Assembly: GCF_017347585.1 (NCBI RefSeq)
Contig: NZ_AP024480.1
Location: 672,001 to 736,000 of the forward strand
Direction of reading: 5' to 3'
Source: Caldicellulosiruptor diazotrophicus
GTDB taxonomy: Bacteria; Bacillota; Thermoanaerobacteria; Caldicellulosiruptorales; Caldicellulosiruptoraceae
Length of the DNA stretch: 64,000 bases
The notes beneath the pieces were generated by a model that was given only the letters and a program-made list of their open reading frames with translations, was not told the origin of the DNA and did not search any database. The translations under genes were made by a program, and so were the position numbers. This document shows positions 1 to 8,944 of the stretch, piece by piece; position 1 is the stretch's first letter, and each line of letters opens with the position of its first letter.

Positions 1-1
1 T

Positions 2-322
2 GATTGTCCAAATGTTGAACAGTATTTAAAAGAGCCAGAGAGGATTGTTGAGGCTGAATGGAATGTGACAAAAGATGCAAAGTTTGACGCTACAATCAAC
101 GTTCTTGCAAACGATAGGACAGGAATACTGATGGACATAACAAACTTGCTTGGTGAGAATAAGATTTCAGTGAAGGCTATACAGGGAAGGACCACGCGAG
201 ACAGGATTGCCAATATCAATCTTACTGTTGAAATAAGTTCCACAGAGCAGCTCGAGAAGATTATAAGAAAGCTGAGAAAGATTGACAGTGTATTTGAGGT
301 GCAGCGAGTAAAAGGAGGCTAA
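2..322 (+). CDS. relA: RelA/SpoT (p)ppGpp synthetase/hydrolase, C-terminal fragment
   Basis: The reading frame is open from the window edge to a TAA, so only the last ~106 residues are present. They begin [15 protein letters not shown], which resembles the end of the zinc-finger region of long RSH proteins, followed by an ACT domain ([13 protein letters not shown], about 20-95 of the fragment). Long RSH enzymes make and break the alarmone (p)ppGpp, and the ACT domain helps the protein sense ribosome-bound uncharged tRNA. The catalytic HD and synthetase domains would lie upstream of this window. A GTG at 65 is not the real start because coding similarity continues before it. It is followed by dtd after 5 nt, the common relA-dtd order of Firmicutes. 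RelA and Rel cannot be separated from this fragment. Confidence 0.9.
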   Translation, partial: DCPNVEQYLKEPERIVEAEWNVTKDAKFDATINVLANDRTGILMDITNLLGENKISVKAIQGRTTRDRIANINLTVEISSTEQLEKIIRKLRKIDSVFEVQRVKGG

Positions 323-327
323 AGAAT

Positions 328-777
328 TTGAGAGCTGTTGTGCAAAGAGTTAAAGAAGCTTTTGTTGTAGTTGAAGGCAAAGAGGTTGGAAGAATCCAAA
401 AAGGTCTTTGTTTGCTTGTTGGGATTGCTCAGGATGATACAGAGGAGGATGCTGATTATCTTTGTGAAAAGATTGTAAACCTTAGAATATTTGAGGATGA
501 GAACTCAAAGTTCAATCTTTCTTTGATGGACGTGGGTGGTGAAGTTTTGGTTATCTCAAACTTTACAGTGATGGGCGATGCAAGGAAAGGAAGAAGGCCA
601 AACTTTATGTTTGCAGCAGAAAAGGAAAAGGCAGAAAGGCTGTACAACTACTTAGTTGAAAGGCTTAAGGAGAAGGTTAAAAAGGTTGAGTGTGGAGTTT
701 TTCAAGCGCACATGGAGGTAGCTATTTTAAATGACGGACCTGTAACAGTTTTGCTTGACAGCAAGAAGGTTTTCTGA
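328..777 (+). CDS. dtd: D-aminoacyl-tRNA deacylase
   Basis: A 149-residue protein, the usual length for DTD. It hydrolyses D-aminoacyl-tRNAs (and Gly-tRNA-Ala) in the cytoplasm, a proofreading step in translation. Visible family signatures are the N-terminal MRAVVQRV, the central [17 protein letters not shown] (normally SQFTL.G...KG.RP.F) and the C-terminal active-site segment near [11 protein letters not shown] (the GP motif). The start is TTG at 328, chosen because AAAGGAGG lies at 311-318 at good distance and the family begins MRAVVQRV. It sits 5 nt after relA and 36 nt before an MBL hydrolase, so the three probably form one transcript ending at the 1428-1461 terminator. Confidence 0.96.
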   Translation: MRAVVQRVKEAFVVVEGKEVGRIQKGLCLLVGIAQDDTEEDADYLCEKIVNLRIFEDENSKFNLSLMDVGGEVLVISNFTVMGDARKGRRPNFMFAAEKEKAERLYNYLVERLKEKVKKVECGVFQAHMEVAILNDGPVTVLLDSKKVF

Positions 778-816
778 GAAGGTTTTTTCTAGAAAGTAGA
801 GGGGGTAAAGAACTTG

Positions 817-1413
817 ATGTTTTTAAAATGTATTGAAGTTGGGGATGTTGTAACAAATTGTTATGTGTTTGGGAAAAAAGAGGTTGTCATTATTGACCCG
901 GGAGATGATGCAACAAAAATTGAGAGCATTATTGTTGAAAATGACCTTATTCCCAAAGCCATATTTTTGACGCACGGACATTTTGACCATTTTTTAGGTT
1001 GCTCTTATCTAAAACAGAGGTTTAAACTGCCAATTTATGCGCACAGTGCTGAAAAAGAGATATTGTCAAATCCAGCATACAACCTTTCGTATCTGATTGG
1101 TTCAGAAATAAAGATAAACTGTGATGGGTACTTTGAAGACGGAGATGTATTTGAATTTGCTGATTTTTCATTAAAAGTTTTACATACCCCTGGGCACACA
1201 CCTGGTTCGAGTTGTTTTTTGTATGATAACATCTTGTTTTCGGGCGACACGTTGTTTAAGGACTCTTTTGGCAGGTGTGACCTTCCGCTTGGAGATGAAA
1301 ATCAGATATTTGAGTCTATAAAGGGAAAACTTTTGGTGCTTCCTAGAATAACAAAAGTGTATCCAGGGCACGGTGTGCCAACTACCATTGGTGATGAGCT
1401 TAAAAACTTTTAA
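817..1413 (+). CDS. MBL-fold metallohydrolase (glyoxalase II-like)
   Basis: A 198-residue single-domain metallo-beta-lactamase fold protein. The di-metal ligands are visible: THGHFDH (HxHxDH) near residue 55, the H in HTPGHTPGS near 128, the D of FSGDTLF near 145, and the H of YPGHG near 187. Small proteins of this type are annotated as hydroxyacylglutathione hydrolase-like, but Clostridia often lack glutathione, so the thiol-ester substrate is unknown. The start is ATG 817 or the adjacent TTG 814; AGAGGGGG at 798-805 serves either. It is the last gene of the relA-dtd unit and is followed immediately by a terminator. Confidence 0.9.
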   Translation: MFLKCIEVGDVVTNCYVFGKKEVVIIDPGDDATKIESIIVENDLIPKAIFLTHGHFDHFLGCSYLKQRFKLPIYAHSAEKEILSNPAYNLSYLIGSEIKINCDGYFEDGDVFEFADFSLKVLHTPGHTPGSSCFLYDNILFSGDTLFKDSFGRCDLPLGDENQIFESIKGKLLVLPRITKVYPGHGVPTTIGDELKNF

Positions 1414-1427
1414 TAAATACATTGCTG

Positions 1428-1461
1428 ACTTATAGCACAAAATAATGCTATAAGTTTTTTA
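1428..1461 (+). terminator. Intrinsic terminator after relA-dtd-MBL operon
   Basis: A perfect 10-bp stem (ACTTATAGCA at 1428-1437 with TGCTATAAGT at 1446-1455) closes an 8-nt loop and is followed by a T run. It lies 14 nt after the MBL stop codon. Confidence 0.85.
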
Positions 1462-1521
1462 TTTTTATTGTGCGAATATTGTGCGAAAAATCATTTTTTA
1501 CAAAAAGGGGTAGAGCACAAT

Positions 1522-2937
1522 TTGAAAATAACATATTTTTCTAACAGCCAAAGGTTTTTGTATGATTTTCAGCATATAATAAGGGCATTTTATCCCGGTG
1601 CGCAGGTAAAGTTTGGTCATGGCGGAGACATTCATTTTGAGGCGTATTTTGAAGAAATGAAAGTATTTTTAAAACTCCAAACGCAGGATAAAACCATTCA
1701 AAAAGATTTTGTGTTAGTTAGTGATGAGCACGAGTCAAAAAGGATATTTGGTAAAAACCTTTATGATCTTTTAAAGCAAGAAACAAAAAAAGAGCTTCCC
1801 TGGGGGATTTTAACAGGAATAAGACCTACGAAGATTGTGTACCCTCTGTTGGATCAGAGTCTGAAAGAGGAAGAAATATACAAGTTCATGCAAGAAGAAT
1901 ATTATATTTCTGATAAGAAATCAAAACTTCTTTTAAAGGTTGCAAAGAATGAGATGAGCATTTTAAGTAAACTTGAGCCTTCTTCGGCTTGTTTGTACAT
2001 AGGTATTCCAATATGCCCAACTAGGTGTCTTTACTGTTCTTTTTCATGTCATGAGATGACAAGGCAGGTAAAAAGTTTATTAGGAATGTATACAGATAGT
2101 CTCATTTGTGAACTTGAAAAGACATATCAGAAAATAGATGAAAATAAGAACAGAATTGTTGCAGTCTATTTTGGCGGTGGAAGTCCTGCAGTGTTGGGGA
2201 TTGAGAATATAAAAAAGATTTTCACAAATCTATTTGAGAATCTTGAAAAAGACTATATTCGAGAGATCACATTTGAAGCAGGAAGACCTGATACAATTGA
2301 CGAAAAGCTTTTGCAATATCTAGCAGAGATTAACCAAGATTTGAATGTCAGGCTTTGTATAAATCCTCAAACTTCGAACGACAATACTTTAAAGATAATA
2401 GGTAGAAACCACACGTTTGAGGACATAAAAAGAGCATTTGCGCAAGCTTACGAATATGGCTTTAAAAATATAAACAGTGATGTGATACTAGGGCTTCCTG
2501 GTGAGGGTGAGAATGATTATAAAAAAACAATTGAAGATGTTTTAAAGCTTTTTCCTGCTTCAATTACCGTTCACACACTTTCTGTAAAAAGGGCAAGCCT
2601 TTTGAGATTCAAATGGAATGAATATGAGTTTATGGATGAGGAGACTGTAAATAGCCTTCTTGATTGGACACAAGATATCTTGGAGGAGCACGGCTACATT
2701 CCATACTACATGTACAGGCAGAAAAATATGATAGGGAACTTTGAGAATGTTGGATACTGCAAAAGAGGGTTTGAAGGGCTTTACAATGTGATGATAATAC
2801 AGGAAAAGCACAATATCTATGCATGTGGTGCAAAAGCTGTATCAAAGTTTGTGTATGAAGGCGACAGGATTGAAAGGGTTTTTAATCCTGCTGACATAAA
2901 ACTCTACATTTCAAGGATACTGAATATTGATGTTTGA
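1522..2937 (+). CDS. hemZ: HemZ-type radical SAM protein (coproporphyrinogen III oxidase-like)
   Basis: A radical SAM enzyme of about 471 residues in the HemN/HemZ family. The 4Fe-4S/SAM motif is CPTRCLYC (CxxxCxxC) near residue 156, followed by YFGGGSPAVL, the glycine-rich SAM contact of HemN-like enzymes, and INSDVILGLPGEG. A roughly 150-residue N-terminal extension before the radical SAM core is typical of HemZ. HemZ was named for anaerobic coproporphyrinogen oxidation, but many clostridial hosts have no complete heme pathway, so the real substrate is open. The frame is open from TTG 1468, but TTG 1522 is preferred because AAAAAGGGG precedes it at 1502-1510. The stop overlaps the frame of the next gene, so the two are probably translationally coupled. 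Confidence 0.85.
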   Translation: MKITYFSNSQRFLYDFQHIIRAFYPGAQVKFGHGGDIHFEAYFEEMKVFLKLQTQDKTIQKDFVLVSDEHESKRIFGKNLYDLLKQETKKELPWGILTGIRPTKIVYPLLDQSLKEEEIYKFMQEEYYISDKKSKLLLKVAKNEMSILSKLEPSSACLYIGIPICPTRCLYCSFSCHEMTRQVKSLLGMYTDSLICELEKTYQKIDENKNRIVAVYFGGGSPAVLGIENIKKIFTNLFENLEKDYIREITFEAGRPDTIDEKLLQYLAEINQDLNVRLCINPQTSNDNTLKIIGRNHTFEDIKRAFAQAYEYGFKNINSDVILGLPGEGENDYKKTIEDVLKLFPASITVHTLSVKRASLLRFKWNEYEFMDEETVNSLLDWTQDILEEHGYIPYYMYRQKNMIGNFENVGYCKRGFEGLYNVMIIQEKHNIYACGAKAVSKFVYEGDRIERVFNPADIKLYISRILNIDV

Positions 2938-2954
2938 AAAGGGGGAGGGGCTTT

Positions 2955-3857
2955 TTGCTTTCCCAACAGCTTTTAAAAAGCTGCAGCATATGTCCGCGGG
3001 AGTGCAGGGTAAATCGAATTGAGGGCGAGACTGGTTTTTGCAAAATTGCAGGTGGTATAAAGGTTGCCAAAGCCTTTTTGCATTTCTGGGAAGAGCCATG
3101 TATCTCGGGTGAAAATGGGTCTGGCACGGTATTTTTTTCTGGGTGCAATATGGGATGCGTGTTTTGCCAAAATTATGAAATAAGTCAAATGAGGTTTGGA
3201 GTGTTTATAGATGTAAATAAACTTGCTACTATCTTTTTGAACCTTCAGTCAAAAGGTGCTCACAATATAAACCTTGTGACGCCAACCATTTATGTTCCAT
3301 ATATAGTTGAGGCAATTGACATTGCAAGGGGAAAGGGTCTTAGAATTCCCATTGTGTACAACACATCTTCATATGAAAAACCAGAAACCATAGAACTTTT
3401 GAGAGGATATGTGGACATATTCTTGCCAGACTTTAAATATTTTGATGATGAGATTGCAAAAAAGTATTCCAATGCTCCTCGGTATTTTGAATTTGCATCA
3501 AAGTCAATATTAAAAATGTTTGAACTTGTTGGAGATGTTGTAATAGAAAATGGTATAATGAAAAAAGGTGTTATAATTCGCCATTTGGTACTTCCAATGC
3601 ACACAAATGATTCTATAAAGATTTTAAGCTGGATAAGAGACAACTTAAAAGGCAGGGTTATGCTGAGCCTTATGAGCCAGTATTATCCTATGTACAGATC
3701 GAAGGAATTCAAAGAAATTTCAAGAAGGATTACAAGAAGAGAATATCAGAAAGTTGTAAACTTTGTGCTCGAAAATGGTCTTGACTATGGGTACATTCAG
3801 GATAAAGAAGCAGCAACAGACAAATACACGCCTGATTTTGACTTGGAAGGCATATGA
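2955..3857 (+). CDS. Radical SAM protein, PflX/PflA-like (COG1313 type)
   Basis: About 300 residues. An N-terminal cysteine cluster (CSICPRECRVNR...GFCK) precedes the radical SAM motif CNMGCVFCQNYEIS (CxxxCxxC) near residue 65; this layout matches the PflX-like activase family. Members resemble pyruvate formate-lyase activase and presumably make a glycyl radical or modify a partner protein, but no partner is encoded nearby. The TTG at 2934 overlaps the end of hemZ. TTG 2955 is the better start because GGGGGAGGGG (2941-2950) sits directly upstream. It ends 27 nt before the epimerase gene. Confidence 0.85.
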   Translation: MLSQQLLKSCSICPRECRVNRIEGETGFCKIAGGIKVAKAFLHFWEEPCISGENGSGTVFFSGCNMGCVFCQNYEISQMRFGVFIDVNKLATIFLNLQSKGAHNINLVTPTIYVPYIVEAIDIARGKGLRIPIVYNTSSYEKPETIELLRGYVDIFLPDFKYFDDEIAKKYSNAPRYFEFASKSILKMFELVGDVVIENGIMKKGVIIRHLVLPMHTNDSIKILSWIRDNLKGRVMLSLMSQYYPMYRSKEFKEISRRITRREYQKVVNFVLENGLDYGYIQDKEAATDKYTPDFDLEGI

Positions 3858-3884
3858 AAACTACAAGAGAGGATGGGCTTTTAA

Positions 3885-5042
3885 ATGATAAAGACACTCA
3901 TTGTATTTGGAACAAGACCTGAGGCAATAAAGATGGCGCCACTTGTGAAGGAATTACAGAAAGATTCTAATTTTGATGTCAAAGTATGTGTCACAGCACA
4001 GCACAGACAGATGCTTGACCAAGTGTTAGAGATTTTTGATATAAAGCCTGATTATGACCTTGATATAATGAAACATAACCAAAGTTTATTTTCTATAACA
4101 TCTGACGTACTTTTGAGATTTGAAAAGGTTTTAGAGAAAGAAAGACCAGACATTGTCCTTGTGCATGGAGATACCACAACCACATTTGCAGCAGCTCTTG
4201 CAAGTTTTTATTTTAAAACAAAAGTAGGACATGTTGAGGCGGGTTTAAGAACATACAACAAATATTCACCTTTTCCAGAAGAGATGAACAGAAAGCTCAC
4301 GGCAGCGCTGTGTGACCTTCATTTTGCACCCACAAAAAGGGCAAAGTTAAATTTGATGTCAGAAGGGGTAAAAGAAGAAACCATCTTTGTGACAGGTAAC
4401 ACTGTGATTGATACACTTAAATTTACTGTGAAAGAAGACTATGTGTTCAAAGAAGAAAGTCTAAACAATATAGATTTTTCAAAAAAGATAATTCTTCTCA
4501 CTGCTCACAGGAGAGAAAATTTTGGAAAACCACTTGAGAATATATTTGAAGCTGTGCTGAAAATTGCAAATGAGTTTGACGATGTGGTTTTTGTATACCC
4601 TGTACATCTAAATCCGAATGTCAAGAATGTTGCGTACAGGATTTTAAAAAACCATCCAAGAATAAAACTGATAAATCCAATTGACGTTGATGATATGCAC
4701 AACCTCATTGCAAGAAGCTATTTGGTTTTAACAGACTCTGGTGGGCTTCAGGAAGAAGCACCGTCTTTGGGCAAACCCGTAGTTGTTCTGCGTGACACAA
4801 CAGAAAGACCAGAAGCTGTTTTAGCAAGAACAGTTGTAATTGCAGGGACCCAGAAAGATAAGATAGTTCAGATTGTTACAAAACTTTTAACAAATAAAGA
4901 AGAGTATCTTAAGATGGCAAAAGCTGTGAACCCTTACGGGGATGGAAATGCTTCAAAAAGAATAAAAAAAGCACTTTTATTTTATTTTGGGGAAAGCAGT
5001 ATGAAACCTGAGGAATTTTATGGTAGCGATATGTTTGTGTAA
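3885..5042 (+). CDS. wecB: UDP-N-acetylglucosamine 2-epimerase (non-hydrolysing)
   Basis: 385 residues, full length for the family. It interconverts UDP-GlcNAc and UDP-ManNAc in the cytoplasm, supplying ManNAc for wall teichoic-acid linkage units or other surface glycans. Diagnostic segments are GTRPEAIKMAPL at the N-terminus, HGDTTTTFAAALA, GHVEAGLRTYNKYSPFPEE, LTAHRRENFG and TDSGGLQEEAPSLGKPVVVLRDTTERPE. The ATG at 3885 follows a GAGAGGATGGG segment. The next genes encode large surface proteins, which is compatible with a role in envelope assembly, but that link is only positional. Confidence 0.95.
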   Translation: MIKTLIVFGTRPEAIKMAPLVKELQKDSNFDVKVCVTAQHRQMLDQVLEIFDIKPDYDLDIMKHNQSLFSITSDVLLRFEKVLEKERPDIVLVHGDTTTTFAAALASFYFKTKVGHVEAGLRTYNKYSPFPEEMNRKLTAALCDLHFAPTKRAKLNLMSEGVKEETIFVTGNTVIDTLKFTVKEDYVFKEESLNNIDFSKKIILLTAHRRENFGKPLENIFEAVLKIANEFDDVVFVYPVHLNPNVKNVAYRILKNHPRIKLINPIDVDDMHNLIARSYLVLTDSGGLQEEAPSLGKPVVVLRDTTERPEAVLARTVVIAGTQKDKIVQIVTKLLTNKEEYLKMAKAVNPYGDGNASKRIKKALLFYFGESSMKPEEFYGSDMFV

Positions 5043-5127
5043 GAAATGTGTTTAAAAATAGCGCTTTAATGCCGATTATATCTTTGAAAAACACAAATTT
5101 TAAGCGTGTTTTAAGGTGGGATAAAAA

Positions 5128-8100
5128 ATGTTTGAAAACATAAAAAGAGTAACTTCAATTTTAATTATGATTTCATTTTTACTTTCCAACTTAAACTTTA
5201 AGACATTTTCACAAACTCTTTCAACCTCTTTAAATATAACTGTACAAAGAGACAATAGTGGAGTTTATAAAATAACAAGAAATTCCATTTCTATAACATG
5301 GAATCCCATTGAAGATGCAATCTTATATGAAGTCTACGCAGCATCTTCAAATTCTCAAATAGATTTTCAAACGGTAACCCAGAATACATACTGCAATGTA
5401 ACAGGACTCAAAAGTGCCACAGTATATAAAATAACTGTAGTTGCCAAAAACGAAGATGAGCAGATAATAACATCTCAGTCAATTTATGCCATAACAGAAT
5501 TTAAGCTTTATGCTCAGCCAGAACCAGACCCAGAAAAAGAAGAGGATATTCCACTTGGTTCTGGTGGAGAACATCCCAAGTTATTAATAACTTTTAACAA
5601 AATAAACGTATCAGATGATTTTCAATCAGACATAGGTTTTAGGGGCTACAACGTTTTTGTAGGAAAAAGCCAAACAGCATCAGATGCTAACCAGTATTAT
5701 GTGGATAGTAGTACAAATGAGATTTACAAGTATCAAAAGGAAAACAATATTACAATACCTGTAAAACTTTATAAAGACGGTATTCAGCAGTTTGCGCAGG
5801 AAATCAACCAAACAGTAAGCATGACTGTTTATGACAAATATGATGGAATTGACACATTTGAGCTTGTGCCAGGTACGATGTATTACATTATTATGAACCC
5901 GAAAATGGATAGTACAAAAGTGATTTACAAGCCTCTTTCAAACATTGCTTGTCCAACGCTTATACAGGTCAGTGCTGCAAAGATAGGTGAGATTGAGAAA
6001 GACGGAAAGACTTTAGCTTTAGTAAGAGTACAATGGCGTGGTGTTGACCCTGGAAACTACAAACAGGATGAGATAAAATATAGAGCTTATTACGCAACAA
6101 GCGCGAATGAACTTCCAAGAGATAATCTACCACCACAAAACATCTTTGCAACAACCTCATATAACCAGAACGAAGCATACATTCCCGGCCTTTCTATGAC
6201 GACAAAGTACTATTACATAAGAGTAGAAGCTATTTTTGCAGATGGTACCAGAATTCCTTCAGCACTTATAAAGGTTTCTGTGACAGAACTTGGTGATATT
6301 CCACCAACACCTAAAAACTGTAGAGCTGAAACTATCTCACAGACAGAAATAGAGGTTTCGTTTGACAAGCCTGTTTCAGACGACTCAAGTTATGTTTATC
6401 AAATTTGGCTTTCAACAGAATATAAAGATGTTCTTGACTCAAGCGGAAATCCTACTGTATACAAACTTGTTTATAGTACTACTTCGTATGATCCAAACAA
6501 AGATGGTTTTTTACCGAGTGATTTAATTTTAGATGGAACAAGGTATAGATATAAAGTATCAAATCTTCTACCGAACACAGTTTATTATTTCAAGATTAGA
6601 GTAATAAATACTGTTAACCAGAAAAAGTCTGACTTTTCGCTTGTATTTGTTGGGACAACAAAACCTGTTGCCGTTTTAAACGTGCCGCCTGTAGATAACA
6701 ATTTTGTTAGACAAATTGTGTCTTCTGAGACAGGTATAAGGATTTACGTGTATCAGGACGATTTGATTTCAAAGATTCATCAAGCCACAATTGATTATGT
6801 ATCGCAATCAGCTTACTTTTCTGGAAACTTGACAGTTTCTGAAAAGGTGTACTATCAGGTATACGTTTGTGAGTCTTCTTGGAATGAAAATAATGTTAAA
6901 ATTTACTTTGAACTTCCATCAGGAAGTATTTCGAATTATATTGATATATCAGACCTTAAAAGTAATACTCCTTATTATATTAGATTCAAAGTAAGAGTTT
7001 ATATTGACAAAGACTATCTTTCAGAATTTAGCAGAGCATATGTTGCTTTAACAAAACCTGTGCCAGTACCACCTATCGTCTCCCAGCCTGAGATACCTAA
7101 AAATTTCATGATTGCCCCAGAGGATGATGCAGTAACACAAACTTCTGTTAAGCTCAGATGGGATACAAAACCAGGTCAGTCATATGTCATTTTGCAAACT
7201 TCAAAAGCTTTAGATAGCAATAACCTCAGTTTAGATGAGGTGAAGGATTATTTTGTTAAAATACTCAGACAAAAGGTTGAAATCTATAAGCAAGTATCTG
7301 ATTCAGCTTTTATAGTAGAACAGGTTGTGTATGATGTATATTCACAGAACTCTCCTGTTGGCGCAAAGATATATATTGATGTTACATCTCCTGTGACATT
7401 TAAGAACCTTGCTCCAAACACACTATATTATTTTTCCATAAAAGCTATAGAAAATGACAGAGAATCGCTTTGGGGAAGCATTGCAGTAACAACTTCTTCA
7501 ATTGAAAAGCCCGAGAATTTGACAGTAATATCAAGAGATTCAAGTGGACACGGACTTACAATCCAGTGGAACGGCAATCCAAATTACGGTTATCAGATTT
7601 TTGTAAGGCAAGAAAATAGCACTGTGTATACCTTGGTATATTCTGGCTCAATTTCGCCTGTTTCTGTAGCATCGTCAAAAGTTGCTGTGTATAAATATTA
7701 CATTGGAAATTTAAGTTCAAATACCCTATATTACGTCAGGGTAAGAAGCTTTCATATTCCGACTGGAAAGGTTTCTATTTTTGCAGAGGTTTTAGCGCGA
7801 ACAGTTTTTAACCAGAGCGATTTTGAAAATCAGCAGCAAAAGCTCAAAGAAGAAGAACAAAACAGAATAAGGGATATTCAGAATCAGAAACAGGTTGCTA
7901 TCATACTTGAAAATAGCTCAGATAAATATTATCTTTACATCAATGACCAGAATGCTTTGGATGAGATACAGCGTACAAATTCGAACGAGTTTGTAATAGA
8001 CTTTACAAAAGCTCTTTACTCTTCTGCTAAAGGGCAGGTTTTGTTCTCATACAGGGTAGCAGATGCCCTTGAGAAGTTACAGAAAAGTTTTGTTTTGAAA

Positions 8101-8925
8101 TACAAAAGTAGTATGTTAAAACTTCCACCGGGTGCTTTGAATGTTTCTGAGGTAGAGAGTATTTCAAAAAGATATGGAATTGACAAAGGATTGGTGATGA
8201 TATTAATAGAACTTTCCTCAGCTTCTGTTTTGCCACCTTCATATGGTTATGATATTGATTCTGATGTTATAACATTGAAGGTAACGTCCAGGTATTATTT
8301 AAATGATGAACTGGCTGTGTCAAGCTTTGCAAAACCTGTGAATATTACATTGAAGCTTTCAAGCTTGGCTGGTCAGGCAAACCAAACAAGAAATGTATAT
8401 GATTTTTCGAATAGCAGCTTTGTAACCAGTTTTTCAATCGACAGTCTTTCAAACAGTATAACATTTAATGTTGAAAGACCTGGCACATTTGGAGTGCTGA
8501 AAACTCAGACTGTGTCAAGTTACAATCTTAGCAAGTACAAAGACGATATAGCGTATGTTTCTCAAAAATACAACTTAAATGAGCTTTACAGTAACTTTAA
8601 TAAAAGTCTTTCTCAGGATTATGCATCCGAAATTATAACAAAAGTATTTGGTATTGATGCTGAAAAGGTCAGAAGTGGGAATCTGACAAGGCAAGAGGCA
8701 ATATATATTTTGGCAAGAGTGTATGAACAAAAGACATTATCTTCGATTGACAATGTTCTTATTACAAAGTCAACTACCTTTACTCCCGATGGAAGGTACA
8801 GAAAGTCTATCCTTAGCATGATGTCACTCGGAGTTGTAGACAATGATTTAAACCCCTATGAAACTATAAAGATTGATGAGTTTGTTCACTATATAGTTAA
8901 TCTTGAAAAAATTTTAAAATATTAG
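5128..8925 (+). CDS. Large secreted multi-FN3 protein with degenerate SLH C-terminus
   Basis: 1,265 residues beginning with a signal peptide (hydrophobic core about residues 10-25, likely cut near FSQ). About seven fibronectin type III-like modules are marked by the recurrent L.P.T.YY...V strand, near residues 92, 245, 353, 479, 608, 759 and 860. A charged, Gln-rich linker near 895-915 leads to a beta-rich domain (about 930-1150) that also occurs in the next protein. The last ~100 residues look like degenerate S-layer homology units (LTRQEAIYILARVYE; the final repeat LGVVDNDLNPYETIKIDEFVHYIVN). It is probably a non-catalytic wall-associated or S-layer-associated protein. No catalytic domain is visible and its ligand is unknown. 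AAGGTGGG precedes the ATG. Confidence 0.8.
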   Translation: MFENIKRVTSILIMISFLLSNLNFKTFSQTLSTSLNITVQRDNSGVYKITRNSISITWNPIEDAILYEVYAASSNSQIDFQTVTQNTYCNVTGLKSATVYKITVVAKNEDEQIITSQSIYAITEFKLYAQPEPDPEKEEDIPLGSGGEHPKLLITFNKINVSDDFQSDIGFRGYNVFVGKSQTASDANQYYVDSSTNEIYKYQKENNITIPVKLYKDGIQQFAQEINQTVSMTVYDKYDGIDTFELVPGTMYYIIMNPKMDSTKVIYKPLSNIACPTLIQVSAAKIGEIEKDGKTLALVRVQWRGVDPGNYKQDEIKYRAYYATSANELPRDNLPPQNIFATTSYNQNEAYIPGLSMTTKYYYIRVEAIFADGTRIPSALIKVSVTELGDIPPTPKNCRAETISQTEIEVSFDKPVSDDSSYVYQIWLSTEYKDVLDSSGNPTVYKLVYSTTSYDPNKDGFLPSDLILDGTRYRYKVSNLLPNTVYYFKIRVINTVNQKKSDFSLVFVGTTKPVAVLNVPPVDNNFVRQIVSSETGIRIYVYQDDLISKIHQATIDYVSQSAYFSGNLTVSEKVYYQVYVCESSWNENNVKIYFELPSGSISNYIDISDLKSNTPYYIRFKVRVYIDKDYLSEFSRAYVALTKPVPVPPIVSQPEIPKNFMIAPEDDAVTQTSVKLRWDTKPGQSYVILQTSKALDSNNLSLDEVKDYFVKILRQKVEIYKQVSDSAFIVEQVVYDVYSQNSPVGAKIYIDVTSPVTFKNLAPNTLYYFSIKAIENDRESLWGSIAVTTSSIEKPENLTVISRDSSGHGLTIQWNGNPNYGYQIFVRQENSTVYTLVYSGSISPVSVASSKVAVYKYYIGNLSSNTLYYVRVRSFHIPTGKVSIFAEVLARTVFNQSDFENQQQKLKEEEQNRIRDIQNQKQVAIILENSSDKYYLYINDQNALDEIQRTNSNEFVIDFTKALYSSAKGQVLFSYRVADALEKLQKSFVLKYKSSMLKLPPGALNVSEVESISKRYGIDKGLVMILIELSSASVLPPSYGYDIDSDVITLKVTSRYYLNDELAVSSFAKPVNITLKLSSLAGQANQTRNVYDFSNSSFVTSFSIDSLSNSITFNVERPGTFGVLKTQTVSSYNLSKYKDDIAYVSQKYNLNELYSNFNKSLSQDYASEIITKVFGIDAEKVRSGNLTRQEAIYILARVYEQKTLSSIDNVLITKSTTFTPDGRYRKSILSMMSLGVVDNDLNPYETIKIDEFVHYIVNLEKILKY

Positions 8926-8944
8926 AAAATGGGTGAGAGGTAAA

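Noticed and set aside
1468-1521. Longer start for hemZ at 1468
   Set aside because: It lies against the terminator T run; a better ribosome site precedes 1522.
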